From NCBI GenBank assembly GCA_045593405.1, contig JAZNWN010000023.1, positions 40,457 to 104,456 of the forward strand: a stretch of 64,000 nt of DNA. Reading direction: 5' to 3'. This DNA comes from UMGS1933 sp045593405. GTDB lineage: Bacteria > Bacillota > Clostridia > TANB77 > CAG-508. The first letter of the stretch is position 1; each line of letters begins with the position of its first letter. A program made the translations under genes and the position numbers. The notes under the pieces are model-generated. The model had not been told where the DNA came from. It searched no databases and saw only the letters and a list, made by a program, of their open reading frames with translations. Positions 1 to 8,823 of this stretch are shown in pieces.

Positions 1-1128
1 GGAATAGGATGTAAAACTATTGCTAGAGAATTAACTGCACAGAAACATAAGACACCAAAGGGCTTAGATGTTTGGGCTGAGAGTACAGTTATGGGAATAA
101 TTAAAAATGAAAAGTACAAAGGTGATGTATTAATGGGAAAAACTTTTACTACTGATCCTATTAGTAAAAAGAGAATTACAAACAGAGGGGAAGAAGATAG
201 ATATTATATTTCTGAACATCACAAAGGAATAATAAGTGCAGAAGTTTATGAAAAAGCTCATCAGATATTAAAAAAGAGGAGTGATGTAAGGGAAACAGGA
301 AGAAGAAAAGGTAATTATAGTAAGAAGTTTCCTTTAAGTAGTAAATTGTATTGTGGCTTTTGTGGGACAGTGCTTACAAGGAGAAATATGAATTCTGGTA
401 GTAAAACTTCAAAACGTATATGGCAATGTATGACAGCTGTTAAGGTAGGTAAAGAATATTGTGAAGAAAGTAGACTAATCAGAGAAGATGTTGTAGAAAA
501 AGCATTTGTTGATGCATACAGGATTTTATCTAATAATAACAAAAGTATTATAAATAAATTTTTAAATAGAGTAGAGGGAGTAATATCACAATCAACATCT
601 CAAAATGAGAAAAATAAAATAGAAAAACAAATTGAACTACAAAGGTCTAAAATAGATAAGTTATTAGAATTATTAACAGAAGATTTGATTGATAAAGTTA
701 CTTTTACTGAAAGAAAAATATCAATAGATAAAAAAATTGAAAAATTAGAAAATGATTTGTTACATATTAAGTTAGAAGAAGAAGATAAAGAAAATATAAA
801 TAATGGTATAGATAAGTTAAAGAAGATTTTTGAGAGCGATATAGTTTTTGATACATTTGATAAGGATATATTTGAGGCAACTGTGAAATATGCAATAATA
901 GGTGGATTAGATGAGAATAATAATGAAGATCCATATATAATTAGATTTATTTTAAGAAATGGAAGTAATTATAACAGGAATTCAGATAATGTATTAGATT
1001 TAGATACAGTAACTGTTTTAGAGTTTAAAAGTAAGCAGAACTTCTTTATTTTTGAAAAAAATGAAAGGAATTTTAATACAAAAAAACTTATAGAAAATAT
1101 TAAGGTAAGAGTTGAGCTAGAAAGCTAG
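1..1128 (+). CDS. Large serine recombinase, C-terminal part (cut by window edge)
   Basis: The reading frame is open from base 1, so the gene starts outside the window and its catalytic N-terminal domain is not seen. The visible 375 residues begin in the 'recombinase' DNA-binding domain: an IARELT segment, a TPKG turn, then W..STV and NEKYKGD, the usual order in this family. A zinc ribbon follows (CGFCG, then a C..C pair about 35 residues on) and a long charged coiled coil around residues 190-270. Such enzymes integrate and excise prophages or conjugative elements. An internal ATG at 91 would remove the domain's conserved start, so it is not the true start. The rest of the element, if any, lies upstream. 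Confidence 0.9.
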   Translation, partial: GIGCKTIARELTAQKHKTPKGLDVWAESTVMGIIKNEKYKGDVLMGKTFTTDPISKKRITNRGEEDRYYISEHHKGIISAEVYEKAHQILKKRSDVRETGRRKGNYSKKFPLSSKLYCGFCGTVLTRRNMNSGSKTSKRIWQCMTAVKVGKEYCEESRLIREDVVEKAFVDAYRILSNNNKSIINKFLNRVEGVISQSTSQNEKNKIEKQIELQRSKIDKLLELLTEDLIDKVTFTERKISIDKKIEKLENDLLHIKLEEEDKENINNGIDKLKKIFESDIVFDTFDKDIFEATVKYAIIGGLDENNNEDPYIIRFILRNGSNYNRNSDNVLDLDTVTVLEFKSKQNFFIFEKNERNFNTKKLIENIKVRVELES

Positions 1129-1456
1129 CAAAAAATTCAATGTTGTGTTATACTACTGTTGTCGGTAGAGGTATCACTTTAACAACAGACAACATATTTT
1201 ATATACTGCAACCGACCACATACATCACATGTTGAATGTGTTTCCGTGCTATACCTAAAAGATTCGATACAATAGTTGAATTTATAATATTTAGAGATTA
1301 TGATATTTTTAATAAGAAAAACAATATTAAAGCAAAAAAAAGAAAAAATAATGAAATTATACTTAAAGTAGAGTTCAACCTAGAATTTGGAAACATAAGA
1401 AAATATGATTATTGATTTAAACAATAAAAAGAGTAAAAAACAATGGAAAGAATAAA
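1129..1456. other. Intergenic stretch after the recombinase
   Basis: There is no convincing gene. A loose inverted repeat GTTGTC...GACAAC lies around 1158-1192, and the stretch is AT-rich afterwards. A recombinase is often near its attachment site, so this could hold one half-site, but no matching core was seen elsewhere in the window. Confidence 0.4.
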
Positions 1457-2074
1457 ATGAGGAAAAAATATATGGAGAAAGAATTTATTGATAAAGTCTT
1501 AAAAGTAATGGGATTTGATATAGATGATAAAGAAAAATCGCTAATTCAATTTGTTAATATGCGTGAATATGGAGTGGCAAGTGAAGAAAAACCATTATTA
1601 TTAACCCTGAACTTACAATCATGTATAGCTTTAATAGCACACACAGAGAACTTTTCATTTTTAGCACATATGAATGTTATTAGAGGTAATTGGGGTCAAG
1701 ACTTTGATATTGATGAAGCAAATGGAAGTTCAAAGTGCAAAAAAGTGGAAGATTTATATAATGAAATATTAAAGCATAAAGATAAAATTAGTCAACCAAT
1801 TAATATTGGATTAGTATTAGGAATATCGCCGGTTGAAAAAGATTATATAAGCAGGAGGATATTAGAAAATGATTTATTGAATATGTTTGAGAAATTAAGA
1901 GTAAATAATATTCGTGCAAATAGACTGCCAGACATAAACAGCTGGAGTTTTATATTGGATTCCAGAATAGGAAAAATTATACATGATGGAGTTGAATGTA
2001 AAAATAAAATTACAAGGATTTTTCATGAGGAAAAGCAAGATAAAGATGAATCAAATTGGGAATTTGAAATTTAA
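1457..2074 (+). CDS. CheD-like cysteine deamidase-fold protein, orphan
   Basis: A 205-residue soluble protein. Residues 49-72 read LTLNLQSC, then 14 residues, then AHM. This matches the active-site signature of CheD, the chemoreceptor glutamine deamidase: a Thr six residues before the nucleophilic Cys, and a His about 17 residues after it. Here these are T50, C56 and H71. The C-terminal half (about 95-205) is not recognised. No chemotaxis gene lies nearby; the neighbours are a serine recombinase and a small acetyltransferase, so a role in receptor modification is doubtful. It may be a CheD-fold enzyme acting on another protein, carried by a mobile element. The assignment rests on one motif. 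Confidence 0.45.
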   Translation: MRKKYMEKEFIDKVLKVMGFDIDDKEKSLIQFVNMREYGVASEEKPLLLTLNLQSCIALIAHTENFSFLAHMNVIRGNWGQDFDIDEANGSSKCKKVEDLYNEILKHKDKISQPINIGLVLGISPVEKDYISRRILENDLLNMFEKLRVNNIRANRLPDINSWSFILDSRIGKIIHDGVECKNKITRIFHEEKQDKDESNWEFEI

Positions 2075-2196
2075 TATTATATGTTTCTAATCGACAGATA
2101 AGCCCGCTAATATATGTTCTTATTTATGTTTAAGTCGTTAGTATTTTAGAATTAAAAAATAAATTATATTTTTGTTGTTTATTAAAGGAGGATTTT

Positions 2197-2448
2197 ATGA
2201 TAGAAATAAAATTTGATAAAAACAATAATAAATCTATAGCATATGATAATGATATCAAAATTGGAGAATGTGAGTTTATAGAACTAGAAGAATGCTGGAA
2301 TATAACACACACAGAAGTTAATAATTTGTATCAAGGACAAGGTGTTGCAAGAAGATTAGTAGAAAGTATTGTTGAAAATGCAAAAAAATTTAATAAGAAT
2401 ATTATTGCAGAATGTTCTTATGCAAAAAAAGTAATTGAAAACATGTAA
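2197..2448 (+). CDS. Small GNAT-fold acetyltransferase, YjdJ type
   Basis: An 83-residue protein with a clear AAAGGAGG ribosome site. It fits the short single-domain acetyltransferases of the YjdJ group. The core is HTEV, then YQGQGVARRLVE, the acetyl-CoA pyrophosphate loop (Q/R-x-x-G-x-G/A), and a conserved Cys near the end (AECSYA). These proteins are about 90 residues long and their substrate is unknown. It is followed 30 bases later by a membrane protein gene, so the two may be cotranscribed. Confidence 0.8.
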   Translation: MIEIKFDKNNNKSIAYDNDIKIGECEFIELEECWNITHTEVNNLYQGQGVARRLVESIVENAKKFNKNIIAECSYAKKVIENM

Positions 2449-2478
2449 AAAATATTATTTTAGAAAGAGGAGAAATTT

Positions 2479-3102
2479 ATGCCAGCAAAAAGAAAAGGTA
2501 AAAGAAAAAATAGAAGAATAAAATTTAGTGAACTAAATTATGTTGAAAAAAATTATATGCAAAGGGGAAAAGCAATAATTCCAATAAAACTTGAAAAAAT
2601 ATCAGATTTATATATGAAGCATGACTATAAGCAAATGGAACTATCGGATAGTATATGTGATTATATTGAAGAAATTGCATATATGATTCCAATAAATACA
2701 GATATAGTTCTAGAAATTCATTGCCCAGAGATAGATGAAGAAATGCAAAATAAAATCAAGAAAAATATTAAAAATAATTATGGTATGGAAATTGATGACA
2801 ATGAGTATGACTTATCAATTAATAATAGAAGAGCCTTGATATTTGCAGTTGTTGGAATTTTATTACTTATAGTACATATATTAATTGAAAGTTATGGAAG
2901 ATTATTTGCTGACTTCTTAAGTGTAGTTTGGTGGGTAGCAATTTGGGATATGGTTGAAATTTTGTTTTTAGGAAACCAGGATATAAAATGGAAAAGATTA
3001 AATAATCAGCAATTATATGATAGCACAGTAAGATTTGTTTTTGATGATAAAGTTGATGATGAAAATACAGAAGAAAATTCTAAAAGTGAAATTGGGGTCT
3101 AA
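2479..3102 (+). CDS. Membrane protein of unknown function
   Basis: A 207-residue protein with a very basic start (KRKGKRKNRR), a cytoplasmic domain of about 110 residues, then two hydrophobic segments near 115-133 and 138-157, and an acidic tail. I do not recognise a family. The stop is two bases before the radical SAM gene at 3105, so the two are almost certainly translated from one mRNA. The membrane protein could be a partner or target of that enzyme, but this is only inferred from position. Confidence 0.7.
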   Translation: MPAKRKGKRKNRRIKFSELNYVEKNYMQRGKAIIPIKLEKISDLYMKHDYKQMELSDSICDYIEEIAYMIPINTDIVLEIHCPEIDEEMQNKIKKNIKNNYGMEIDDNEYDLSINNRRALIFAVVGILLLIVHILIESYGRLFADFLSVVWWVAIWDMVEILFLGNQDIKWKRLNNQQLYDSTVRFVFDDKVDDENTEENSKSEIGV

Positions 3103-3104
3103 TA

Positions 3105-3956
3105 ATGTTTAAAAAAATATATATAGAAATAACCAACATCTGTAATCTGAATTGTAAATTTTGTCCAGAGACAAATAGAGAAAAAGAAAGTATGAGTATA
3201 GAAGACTTTGAAGAGGTAATTAAAAAAATACATAACCACACAAATTTAATAACTTTACATGTAAAGGGAGAGCCATTATTACATAAAAATTTAGAAGATA
3301 TACTTCAAATATTAGAGAAATACGATTTAAAAGCAAATATAACAACAAATGGAACATTAATAAAAGAAAAACTTGAGATAATTAAAAAATCTAAAGCAGT
3401 AAGACAAATTAATTTTTCAATTCATAGTATTACTCAAAATGAACAGTTAAATAATCAATATTTAATAGATATTCTTGAAAGTGCAGAAGAATTAAAAAAT
3501 ATAATAATTTCATATAGATTATGGAATATGCAAAGCTTTCAGGAAAATGATATTAATACTAGCATAATAGAAACAATAGAAGGTTACTATAATATAAAGA
3601 ATTTAAAAGAGCAATTACTAAAAAATAATTCTGTAAAATTAAGAGAAAATCTATTTATTAATCAAGATATTGAATTTACTTGGCCAGACATAAATAAAAA
3701 TAAAATAATAGAAAAAGGAAGATGTTTGGCATTAAAAGACCAAGTTGCAATACTTGTAGATGGAACTGTTGTACCTTGCTGTTTAGATAATAATGGAGAT
3801 ATACCACTTGGAAATATATTTGAAGAAACAATGGAAGAAATATTAGAAAAGCCTAAAAGTGTAACTATAAAAAAGAATTTTGAAAATAGTATTATAACTT
3901 GCAAACTTTGTAAAACTTGTGGTTTTTTAAAAAGGTTAGAGAATAAAAGAAAATAA
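3105..3956 (+). CDS. Radical SAM protein with SPASM-like C-terminal domain
   Basis: A 283-residue protein. Residues 12-19 are CNLNCKFC, the CxxxCxxC loop that binds the 4Fe-4S cluster and S-adenosylmethionine. The GEP motif follows near residue 56, and TTNG near 81. The C-terminal part has GRCLALK, VVPCC, then CKLCKTC, the cysteine set of a SPASM or twitch domain that binds extra clusters. Members modify peptides or activate enzymes. No obvious precursor peptide is seen beside it; the upstream two-pass membrane protein is the only tight neighbour. Confidence 0.85.
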   Translation: MFKKIYIEITNICNLNCKFCPETNREKESMSIEDFEEVIKKIHNHTNLITLHVKGEPLLHKNLEDILQILEKYDLKANITTNGTLIKEKLEIIKKSKAVRQINFSIHSITQNEQLNNQYLIDILESAEELKNIIISYRLWNMQSFQENDINTSIIETIEGYYNIKNLKEQLLKNNSVKLRENLFINQDIEFTWPDINKNKIIEKGRCLALKDQVAILVDGTVVPCCLDNNGDIPLGNIFEETMEEILEKPKSVTIKKNFENSIITCKLCKTCGFLKRLENKRK

Positions 3957-3985
3957 GGTCATTTTGCTATTTAGGGGGGATCGAG

Positions 3986-4921
3986 ATAAAAATTTTAATA
4001 TTTATACCACTTGGACTATTAATATTAATAGCAATATATTTTCTTATAGGAATTTACTTTTATAACATAGCATTAAATCCTAAGAAAACAAAACCCAAAG
4101 GATTAGAAGATAATATAGAGGAAACATTGGGAGAAAAAGAAGCAAGAATAGAATATACAAATTGGCTTAAAAACCATTCAAAGGATGTATATATAACTAC
4201 AACTAATAATGGAACTCTAAAATTACATGCATATGAAATGGAAAATTCACAAAAGTCAGATGTATGGGCAATTGTAATTCATGGTTATTTAATACAAGGA
4301 AAAGATATGGCATACTATGCAAGAGAATTCTATAATAGAGGATATAATGTTTTGTTAGTAGACTTAAGAGGACATGGACAAAGTGAGGGGGATTATGTTG
4401 GAATGGGATGGCATGATAGATTAGATATTATAGATTGGATTAATTATCTTATAGAAAAGAATAATAATTGTAAAATAATATTGCATGGAGTATCTATGGG
4501 AGGCGCAACTGTAATGATGGTAACAGGAGAAATTTTGCCAGGTAATGTAAAAGTTGCAATTGAAGACTGTGGATATAGTTCAATATGGGATGAGTTTAAA
4601 ATGCAATTAAAATTATTATATAATTTGCCAACATTTCCAGTATTAAATGCAGCAAGTTTAGTTTGCAATATCAAGTCAGGATATAAAATAGAAGATGGCT
4701 CTAGTGTGGAACAAGTAAAAAAATCAAAAATACCAACACTATTTATTCATGGAGATCAAGATAAATTTGTACCATTTGAAATGCTAGATAAAGTATATGA
4801 ATCAGCAAATTGTAAAAAAGAGAAATTAGCAATAAAGGGAGCTGCACATGCTGAAGCAGTTAGTATAAATCCAGATTTATATTGGGATACAATTGATACA
4901 TTTGTTGAAAAAAACATATAA
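3986..4921 (+). CDS. Membrane-anchored alpha/beta hydrolase with an ATA start
   Basis: The frame contains a serine hydrolase fold: HGYLIQGKD (oxyanion region), DLRGHGQS, the nucleophile elbow GVSMGGAT, HGDQDKFVP with the acidic residue, and AAHAEA with the catalytic His. The first standard start in frame is TTG at 4127, which has no ribosome site and would drop a hydrophobic N-terminus (ILIFIPLGLLILIAIYFLIG, then IYFYNIALNP) that belongs to this family. The frame has no ATG, GTG or TTG there. ATA at 3986, six bases after GGGGGG, is the best start and gives 311 residues. Probably a lipase/esterase-like enzyme facing the outside of the membrane. Confidence 0.8.
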   Translation: MKILIFIPLGLLILIAIYFLIGIYFYNIALNPKKTKPKGLEDNIEETLGEKEARIEYTNWLKNHSKDVYITTTNNGTLKLHAYEMENSQKSDVWAIVIHGYLIQGKDMAYYAREFYNRGYNVLLVDLRGHGQSEGDYVGMGWHDRLDIIDWINYLIEKNNNCKIILHGVSMGGATVMMVTGEILPGNVKVAIEDCGYSSIWDEFKMQLKLLYNLPTFPVLNAASLVCNIKSGYKIEDGSSVEQVKKSKIPTLFIHGDQDKFVPFEMLDKVYESANCKKEKLAIKGAAHAEAVSINPDLYWDTIDTFVEKNI

Positions 4922-4987
4922 TAAAATAAAATTGAGTTATTGAAGAAGAGATAAAATGATAATAACATGAATATATTTAAATAATTA

Positions 4988-5016
4988 GGGGATATTTGCA
5001 TTGCAAATATCCCTTT
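4988..5016 (+). terminator. Rho-independent terminator after the hydrolase
   Basis: A perfect stem (GGGATATTTGCA pairing with TGCAAATATCCC) is followed by a T run. It separates the hydrolase from cwlJ. Confidence 0.85.
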
Positions 5017-5087
5017 TTGTATTTGTTTAAAAAATTATGCACACATTATTTTACAATGCATATATTAAAATAATGGGAGTGATAAAA

Positions 5088-5535
5088 ATGGCATATTCAG
5101 ACAGAGAACTCATAGCTAGAATTGTCCAATGTGAAGCGGGAGGGGAAGGGGACAACCGGGATGAAGGCAGTTGCTAGTGTTGTTATGAATAGAGTAAATG
5201 TTTCAGAAGGAGAATATGCTAGAATTTCACAAGGAGGGAATATAAGAAACATTATTTTTCAACCAGGACAATTTGATTGTGTGGCAGAAACAGTTTTAAA
5301 TAAATATAATCCGCAAAATATTTATAATATGACTCCAACGGATATTCATTATTATATAGCTGACTGGGCTTTGGCAGGAAATAGGCTAAATGAAATAGGA
5401 GAATGTCTGTGGTACTTAAATCCATTTAGACCAACTTGTGGTAGTACATTTCCAAGCAATGGCTCTGGAACCTTGCATACAAGACTAGGAGAACATTGTT
5501 TTTACAGACCTACTAGCGTGTATAGAGAAACTTAA
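5088..5535 (+). CDS. cwlJ: CwlJ/SleB-family spore cortex hydrolase, interrupted by CGG +1 shift
   Basis: The start ATG at 5088 follows GGGAGTG. The first frame gives MAYSDRELIARIVQCEAGGEGDN and then hits in-frame CGG at 5157-5159; without a shift it stops six codons later. One base on, the frame reads GMKAVASVVMNRV and runs to 5535. Joined, the protein is 148 residues, close to the length of CwlJ, and like CwlJ it has no signal peptide or peptidoglycan-binding domain. It keeps the catalytic Glu region (CEAGGEGD) and the FQPGQFDCV and HCFYRPT blocks. The next gene is gerQ-like, matching the cwlJ-gerQ pair of Bacillus, which breaks down spore cortex at germination. Confidence 0.85.
5157..5160 (+). 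other. Proposed +1 frameshift site C GGG in cwlJ
   Basis: The context is GAC AAC CGG GAT. The family glycine in GEGDxGM is recovered if C is skipped or CGGG is read as one glycine. Confidence 0.75.
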
Positions 5536-5557
5536 ATAGTTAAAAAGGAGGAGTTTT

Positions 5558-5887
5558 ATGGATGAGAACAAAGCAGAATTAAACCAAAGAGAAACAAGGC
5601 AAAATGAAATAAATGAAAATTCACCGGAGGTTTTAACAAATTCAATATATACACCAGGTTTTTTAAGACAACAAATAGGAAAACTAATGAGAGTAGAGTT
5701 TTTAATTGGAACAAATAATATGACAGATAGAATAGGTATTCTGCAAGATGTTGGAGCAAGCTACATATTACTTCGTTCTCTTGAAAATGATAGTTTAGTA
5801 TATTGTGATATTTATGCAATAAAATTTATAACAATATCTACATCGGGAATATATGGTGCAGGAGTTAATAATAGATTTTATTATTAA
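5558..5887 (+). CDS. gerQ: GerQ-like spore coat protein
   Basis: A 109-residue protein, 22 bases after cwlJ, with a strong AAAAGGAGGAG site. After a polar N-terminus, residues 40-100 (LRQQIGKLMRVEF, GILQDVGASYILLRS, YAIKFITI) resemble the core of GerQ, a coat protein needed for CwlJ activity and localisation in Bacillus spores. The order cwlJ then gerQ supports the call. It is assigned by partial similarity and context, without an alignment. Confidence 0.7.
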   Translation: MDENKAELNQRETRQNEINENSPEVLTNSIYTPGFLRQQIGKLMRVEFLIGTNNMTDRIGILQDVGASYILLRSLENDSLVYCDIYAIKFITISTSGIYGAGVNNRFYY

Positions 5888-5932
5888 TGTAAAAATACTC
5901 ATAAAAAATGTAGAAAAACAGCTAAAAAAGTT

Positions 5933-5961
5933 TTGACAAAATACTAATTATATGATACAAA
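5933..5961 (+). promoter_or_regulatory. Promoter for thymidine kinase
   Basis: TTGACA at 5933, a 17-base spacer, then TACAAA at 5956, 38 bases before the ATG at 5999. Confidence 0.65.
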
Positions 5962-5998
5962 TAGTCTAATAATATAATAAAAAAATGGGGATGTAAAA

Positions 5999-6541
5999 AT
6001 GGGAGATATAAATGTATTTACAGGGCCAATGAAATGCGGAAAAACACAAAAAATATTAGACGAAGCACAAAGACAACAAATAGCAGGAAAAAATATAAAA
6101 GTATTTAAACCAAAAATAGATGATAGATTTTCAGATGTAGAAGTAGTTAGTAGAAAAGGTTATAAAACAGATGCAATAGCGATTGATGATATAAATGAGA
6201 TAAAAGACTATGATGCAGATGTATATGTAATAGATGAATTTCAATTCTTAAAAGGAGATTTAAAGGAATTATATAGATTAGCAAATACAGGTAAAAAATT
6301 CTATATTGCAGGATTAAATTTAACAGCAGAAAGAAAACCATTTGGAAGCATGGGAGATTTATTATGTATGTCTGACAATGTTCAAATACTTACATCTGTA
6401 TGTGAAGAATGTAGAAACGATAATGCAATATATACATATTATAAAGGGGATAATAAAACAGGTGATATATTAGTTGGAGAAGACTGCTATATACCAGTTT
6501 GTAGAAAATGTTATGAAAGATTAATGAGAGAAAAAAATTAA
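5999..6541 (+). CDS. tdk: Thymidine kinase
   Basis: A 180-residue type II thymidine kinase of the salvage pathway (thymidine + ATP to dTMP). The N-terminus GPMKCGKT is the P-loop. YVIDEFQFL is the Walker B/lasso region with the catalytic Glu, and GLNLTAERKPFG is the nucleoside-binding segment. A zinc site is formed by the cysteines CEEC and VCRKC. The length is normal for the family. The pilin-like gene begins 17 bases downstream. Confidence 0.95.
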   Translation: MGDINVFTGPMKCGKTQKILDEAQRQQIAGKNIKVFKPKIDDRFSDVEVVSRKGYKTDAIAIDDINEIKDYDADVYVIDEFQFLKGDLKELYRLANTGKKFYIAGLNLTAERKPFGSMGDLLCMSDNVQILTSVCEECRNDNAIYTYYKGDNKTGDILVGEDCYIPVCRKCYERLMREKN

Positions 6542-6558
6542 TATCAAAGGAGAAATTA

Positions 6559-6771
6559 ATGAAACAAACAAAAGATAATGCAGGAATGACATTGTTTGCA
6601 CTAGTAATGACTATAATAGTTTTATTAATATTGATAATAGTAATAATTATTGAAATAGATAGAGGTATATTTGAGCATGCAAATAAGTATGTAACAGAGA
6701 TAGAAGAATCAGCTTTTGAAGGAGAAGAATTAGAAAATCAATTTGTTGAAGAATATAAAGAGTACTTGTAA
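6559..6771 (+). CDS. Small pilin-like membrane protein
   Basis: A 70-residue protein with site CAAAGGAGAA. Residues 9-32 form GMTLFALVMTIIVLLILIIV, a prepilin-like cut site (Gly-Met) followed by a hydrophobic helix. It has no Glu at the +5 position of true type IV pilins and only a short acidic tail, so it is probably a pseudopilin-like or simple single-pass protein. No assembly ATPase or prepilin peptidase is in the window. It is followed at once by a terminator. Confidence 0.6.
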   Translation: MKQTKDNAGMTLFALVMTIIVLLILIIVIIIEIDRGIFEHANKYVTEIEESAFEGEELENQFVEEYKEYL

Positions 6772-6786
6772 GTGCTCTTTTTTATT
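6759..6786 (+). terminator. Terminator after the pilin-like gene
   Basis: AGAGTACTT and AAGTGCTCT pair, followed by TTTTTTATTT. The stem overlaps the last codons. Confidence 0.7.
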
Positions 6787-6799
6787 TGAGACAATAATT

Positions 6800-6895
6800 T
6801 ATCGAAGTGGGATGTAGGAAGTGTGTTTTTTAGGGTTAATTCTTCGAAGGATAACCTTAAAAAATAGCACCTCACACTTCATACCTCTCACATCT
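6800..6895. repeat. Long imperfect inverted repeat
   Basis: The arms GATGTAGGAAGTGTG and CACACTTCATACCTCTCACATC flank an inner stem TTTTTTAGGGTTA / TAACCTTAAAAAA. It could be a structured RNA or a remnant of a small mobile element. No second copy was seen in the window. Confidence 0.55.
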
Positions 6896-6997
6896 AAATT
6901 GTTATTTACTGATGCTCCATAATTGTATCAAATTCATAAAAATTATTATCTGATTAAATTTTTTCATATTATTATTTTTTAATGTTTTTAAAAATCC

Positions 6998-7026
6998 TTG
7001 ACAACTTACAATATAAAATGTAAAAT
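6998..7026 (+). promoter_or_regulatory. Promoter for rny
   Basis: TTGACA at 6998, a 17-base spacer and TAAAAT at 7021. The transcript would begin about 80 bases before the ATG at 7113. Confidence 0.65.
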
Positions 7027-7112
7027 ATAATAGTACAGAAATTATAAATATTTAAATGTATAATATATATAATCTGAACATTGAAAAATTAATAGAAAGA
7101 GGTGTATTATTT

Positions 7113-8651
7113 ATGATAATAGCAATAGTAGTCACCTTTCTTATCTCAGCAGCTGTATGTATTCCAGCAGGAGTAACAATTAGAAAAAGAACAGCTGAAT
7201 CTAAAATAAAAGGAGCAGAAAGCGAAGCGTCTAGAATTTTAGAAAACGCAAAAAAAGAAGCTGAAAATGCAAAAAAAGAAGAACTTTTAAAAGCAAAGGA
7301 AGAAATATTACAAATAAGAAATGATTTAGATGAAGAGATAAAAGAAAGAAGAGGCGAAATACAATTACAAGAAAAAAGAAATTTCCAGAAAGAAGAGAAC
7401 TTAGAAAGAAGAGCAGAAAGTTTTGAACGTAGAGAGAAAGATTTAGAAAGAACAATGCAAGAGGTAGAAAAAAAGAGAAAGAATTTAGATGAATTATATA
7501 ATAACCAAATGCAAGAATTACAAAGAATTTCTGGTTTGTCAACAGATGAGGCAAAAAGAGTTTTATTAGAAAAATTAGACTCTAGATTGACAGATGAAAA
7601 AGCAGTATTAATTAAAGAAGCAGAAAAACAAGTAAAAGAAACTGCAAACAAAAAAGCTAAAGAAATTTTAGGTTATACTATTCAAAAATGTGCAGCGGAC
7701 CACACTTCTGAAACAACAGTATCAGTAGTGTCACTTCCAAATGACGATATGAAGGGTAGAATAATAGGAAGAGAAGGAAGAAATATCAAAACATTAGAAA
7801 CATTAACAGGGATAGACTTAATAATTGATGATACTCCAGAAGCAGTTATTTTATCAGGGTTTGACCCATTAAGAAGAGAAGTTGCAAGAATAGCACTTGA
7901 AAAACTTATTGAAGATGGAAGAATTCATCCAGCCAAAATAGAAGAAATGGTTGAAAAGGCTAAGGAAGAAGTAGAAGAAATCATCAAAGAAGAAGGAGAG
8001 AGAGCAGTTCTTGAAACAGGAGTTCATGGATTACATTCAGATTTAGTTAGATTAATAGGAAAACTAAAATATAGAACAAGTTATGGACAAAATGTTTTAA
8101 ACCATTCTATAGAAGTATCAAACTTAGCAAGAATAATGGCTGAAGAATTAGGATTAGATCCTAAAATTGCTCGTAGAGCTGGATTATTACACGATATTGG
8201 AAAAGCACTAGACCATGATATGGAAGGAACACACGTAGAAATAGGAGTTGACGTTCTTAAAAAATATAAAGAGAACGAATTAGTTATAAATGCAGTAAAT
8301 GCACATCATGGTGATGTAGAACCAAAAACAATAGAAGCTGTGTTAATACAAGCAGCAGATGCAATATCAGCATCAAGACCTGGTGCAAGAAGAGAAACAT
8401 TAGAAGCTTATATTAAGAGATTAGAAAAACTAGAAGAAATTGCAGACTCATTTGAAGGTGTTGATAAATCTTATGCAGTACAAGCTGGTCGTGAAATAAG
8501 ACTAGTAGTAAAACCTGAAAAGATTTCTGATAGCGAAATGATAGTGCTAGCAAGAGATGTAGCACAAAGAGTAGAAACTGAAATGGAATATCCAGGACAA
8601 ATAAAAGTAAATGTAATAAGAGAAACAAGAGCAATAGACTATGCAAAATAA
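7113..8651 (+). CDS. rny: Ribonuclease Y
   Basis: A 512-residue membrane-bound endoribonuclease that starts mRNA decay. An N-terminal membrane helix (IIAIVVTFLISAAVC) is followed by a long charged coiled coil (about 30-180), a KH RNA-binding domain (DDMKGRIIGREGRNIK) and an HD phosphohydrolase domain (LLHDIGKA, NAHHGD, QAADAISASRPGAR). The start at 7113 is chosen because AGAAAGAGGTG precedes it and family proteins begin with the membrane helix. An in-frame upstream ATG (7056) adds 19 unlikely residues. A strong terminator follows. Confidence 0.95.
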   Translation: MIIAIVVTFLISAAVCIPAGVTIRKRTAESKIKGAESEASRILENAKKEAENAKKEELLKAKEEILQIRNDLDEEIKERRGEIQLQEKRNFQKEENLERRAESFERREKDLERTMQEVEKKRKNLDELYNNQMQELQRISGLSTDEAKRVLLEKLDSRLTDEKAVLIKEAEKQVKETANKKAKEILGYTIQKCAADHTSETTVSVVSLPNDDMKGRIIGREGRNIKTLETLTGIDLIIDDTPEAVILSGFDPLRREVARIALEKLIEDGRIHPAKIEEMVEKAKEEVEEIIKEEGERAVLETGVHGLHSDLVRLIGKLKYRTSYGQNVLNHSIEVSNLARIMAEELGLDPKIARRAGLLHDIGKALDHDMEGTHVEIGVDVLKKYKENELVINAVNAHHGDVEPKTIEAVLIQAADAISASRPGARRETLEAYIKRLEKLEEIADSFEGVDKSYAVQAGREIRLVVKPEKISDSEMIVLARDVAQRVETEMEYPGQIKVNVIRETRAIDYAK

Positions 8652-8658
8652 AAACAAA

Positions 8659-8688
8659 ACTCCCAAGTAATAAAACTTGGGAGTTTTT
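8659..8688 (+). terminator. Terminator after rny
   Basis: AACTCCCAAG and CTTGGGAGTT pair, followed by a T run. Confidence 0.9.
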
Positions 8689-8722
8689 GCTGTATGTAGA
8701 AAATTGAAACTATAGAGAAAAT

Positions 8723-8750
8723 GTAGGGGCGACCATTGGTCGTCCGTGCT
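8723..8750. repeat. Dispersed GC-rich hairpin
   Basis: GTAGGGGCGACCATTGGTCGTCC, an imperfect member of the hairpin family that recurs between genes in this window. Confidence 0.7.
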
Positions 8751-8823
8751 TACATAGACTTGCTAAATAATAAAAAACATGATAAAATAAACAAGTATTA
8801 TAAATTTATTGGAGGGAAATGAA

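Noticed and set aside
1129..1456. Attachment site for the serine recombinase
   Set aside because: Only a weak inverted repeat is present and no matching second site was seen, so it is not annotated as att.
7052..8646. Long minus-strand open frames inside rny
   Set aside because: They mirror the glutamate/lysine-rich coiled coil, have no ribosome sites and give hydrophobic low-complexity products.
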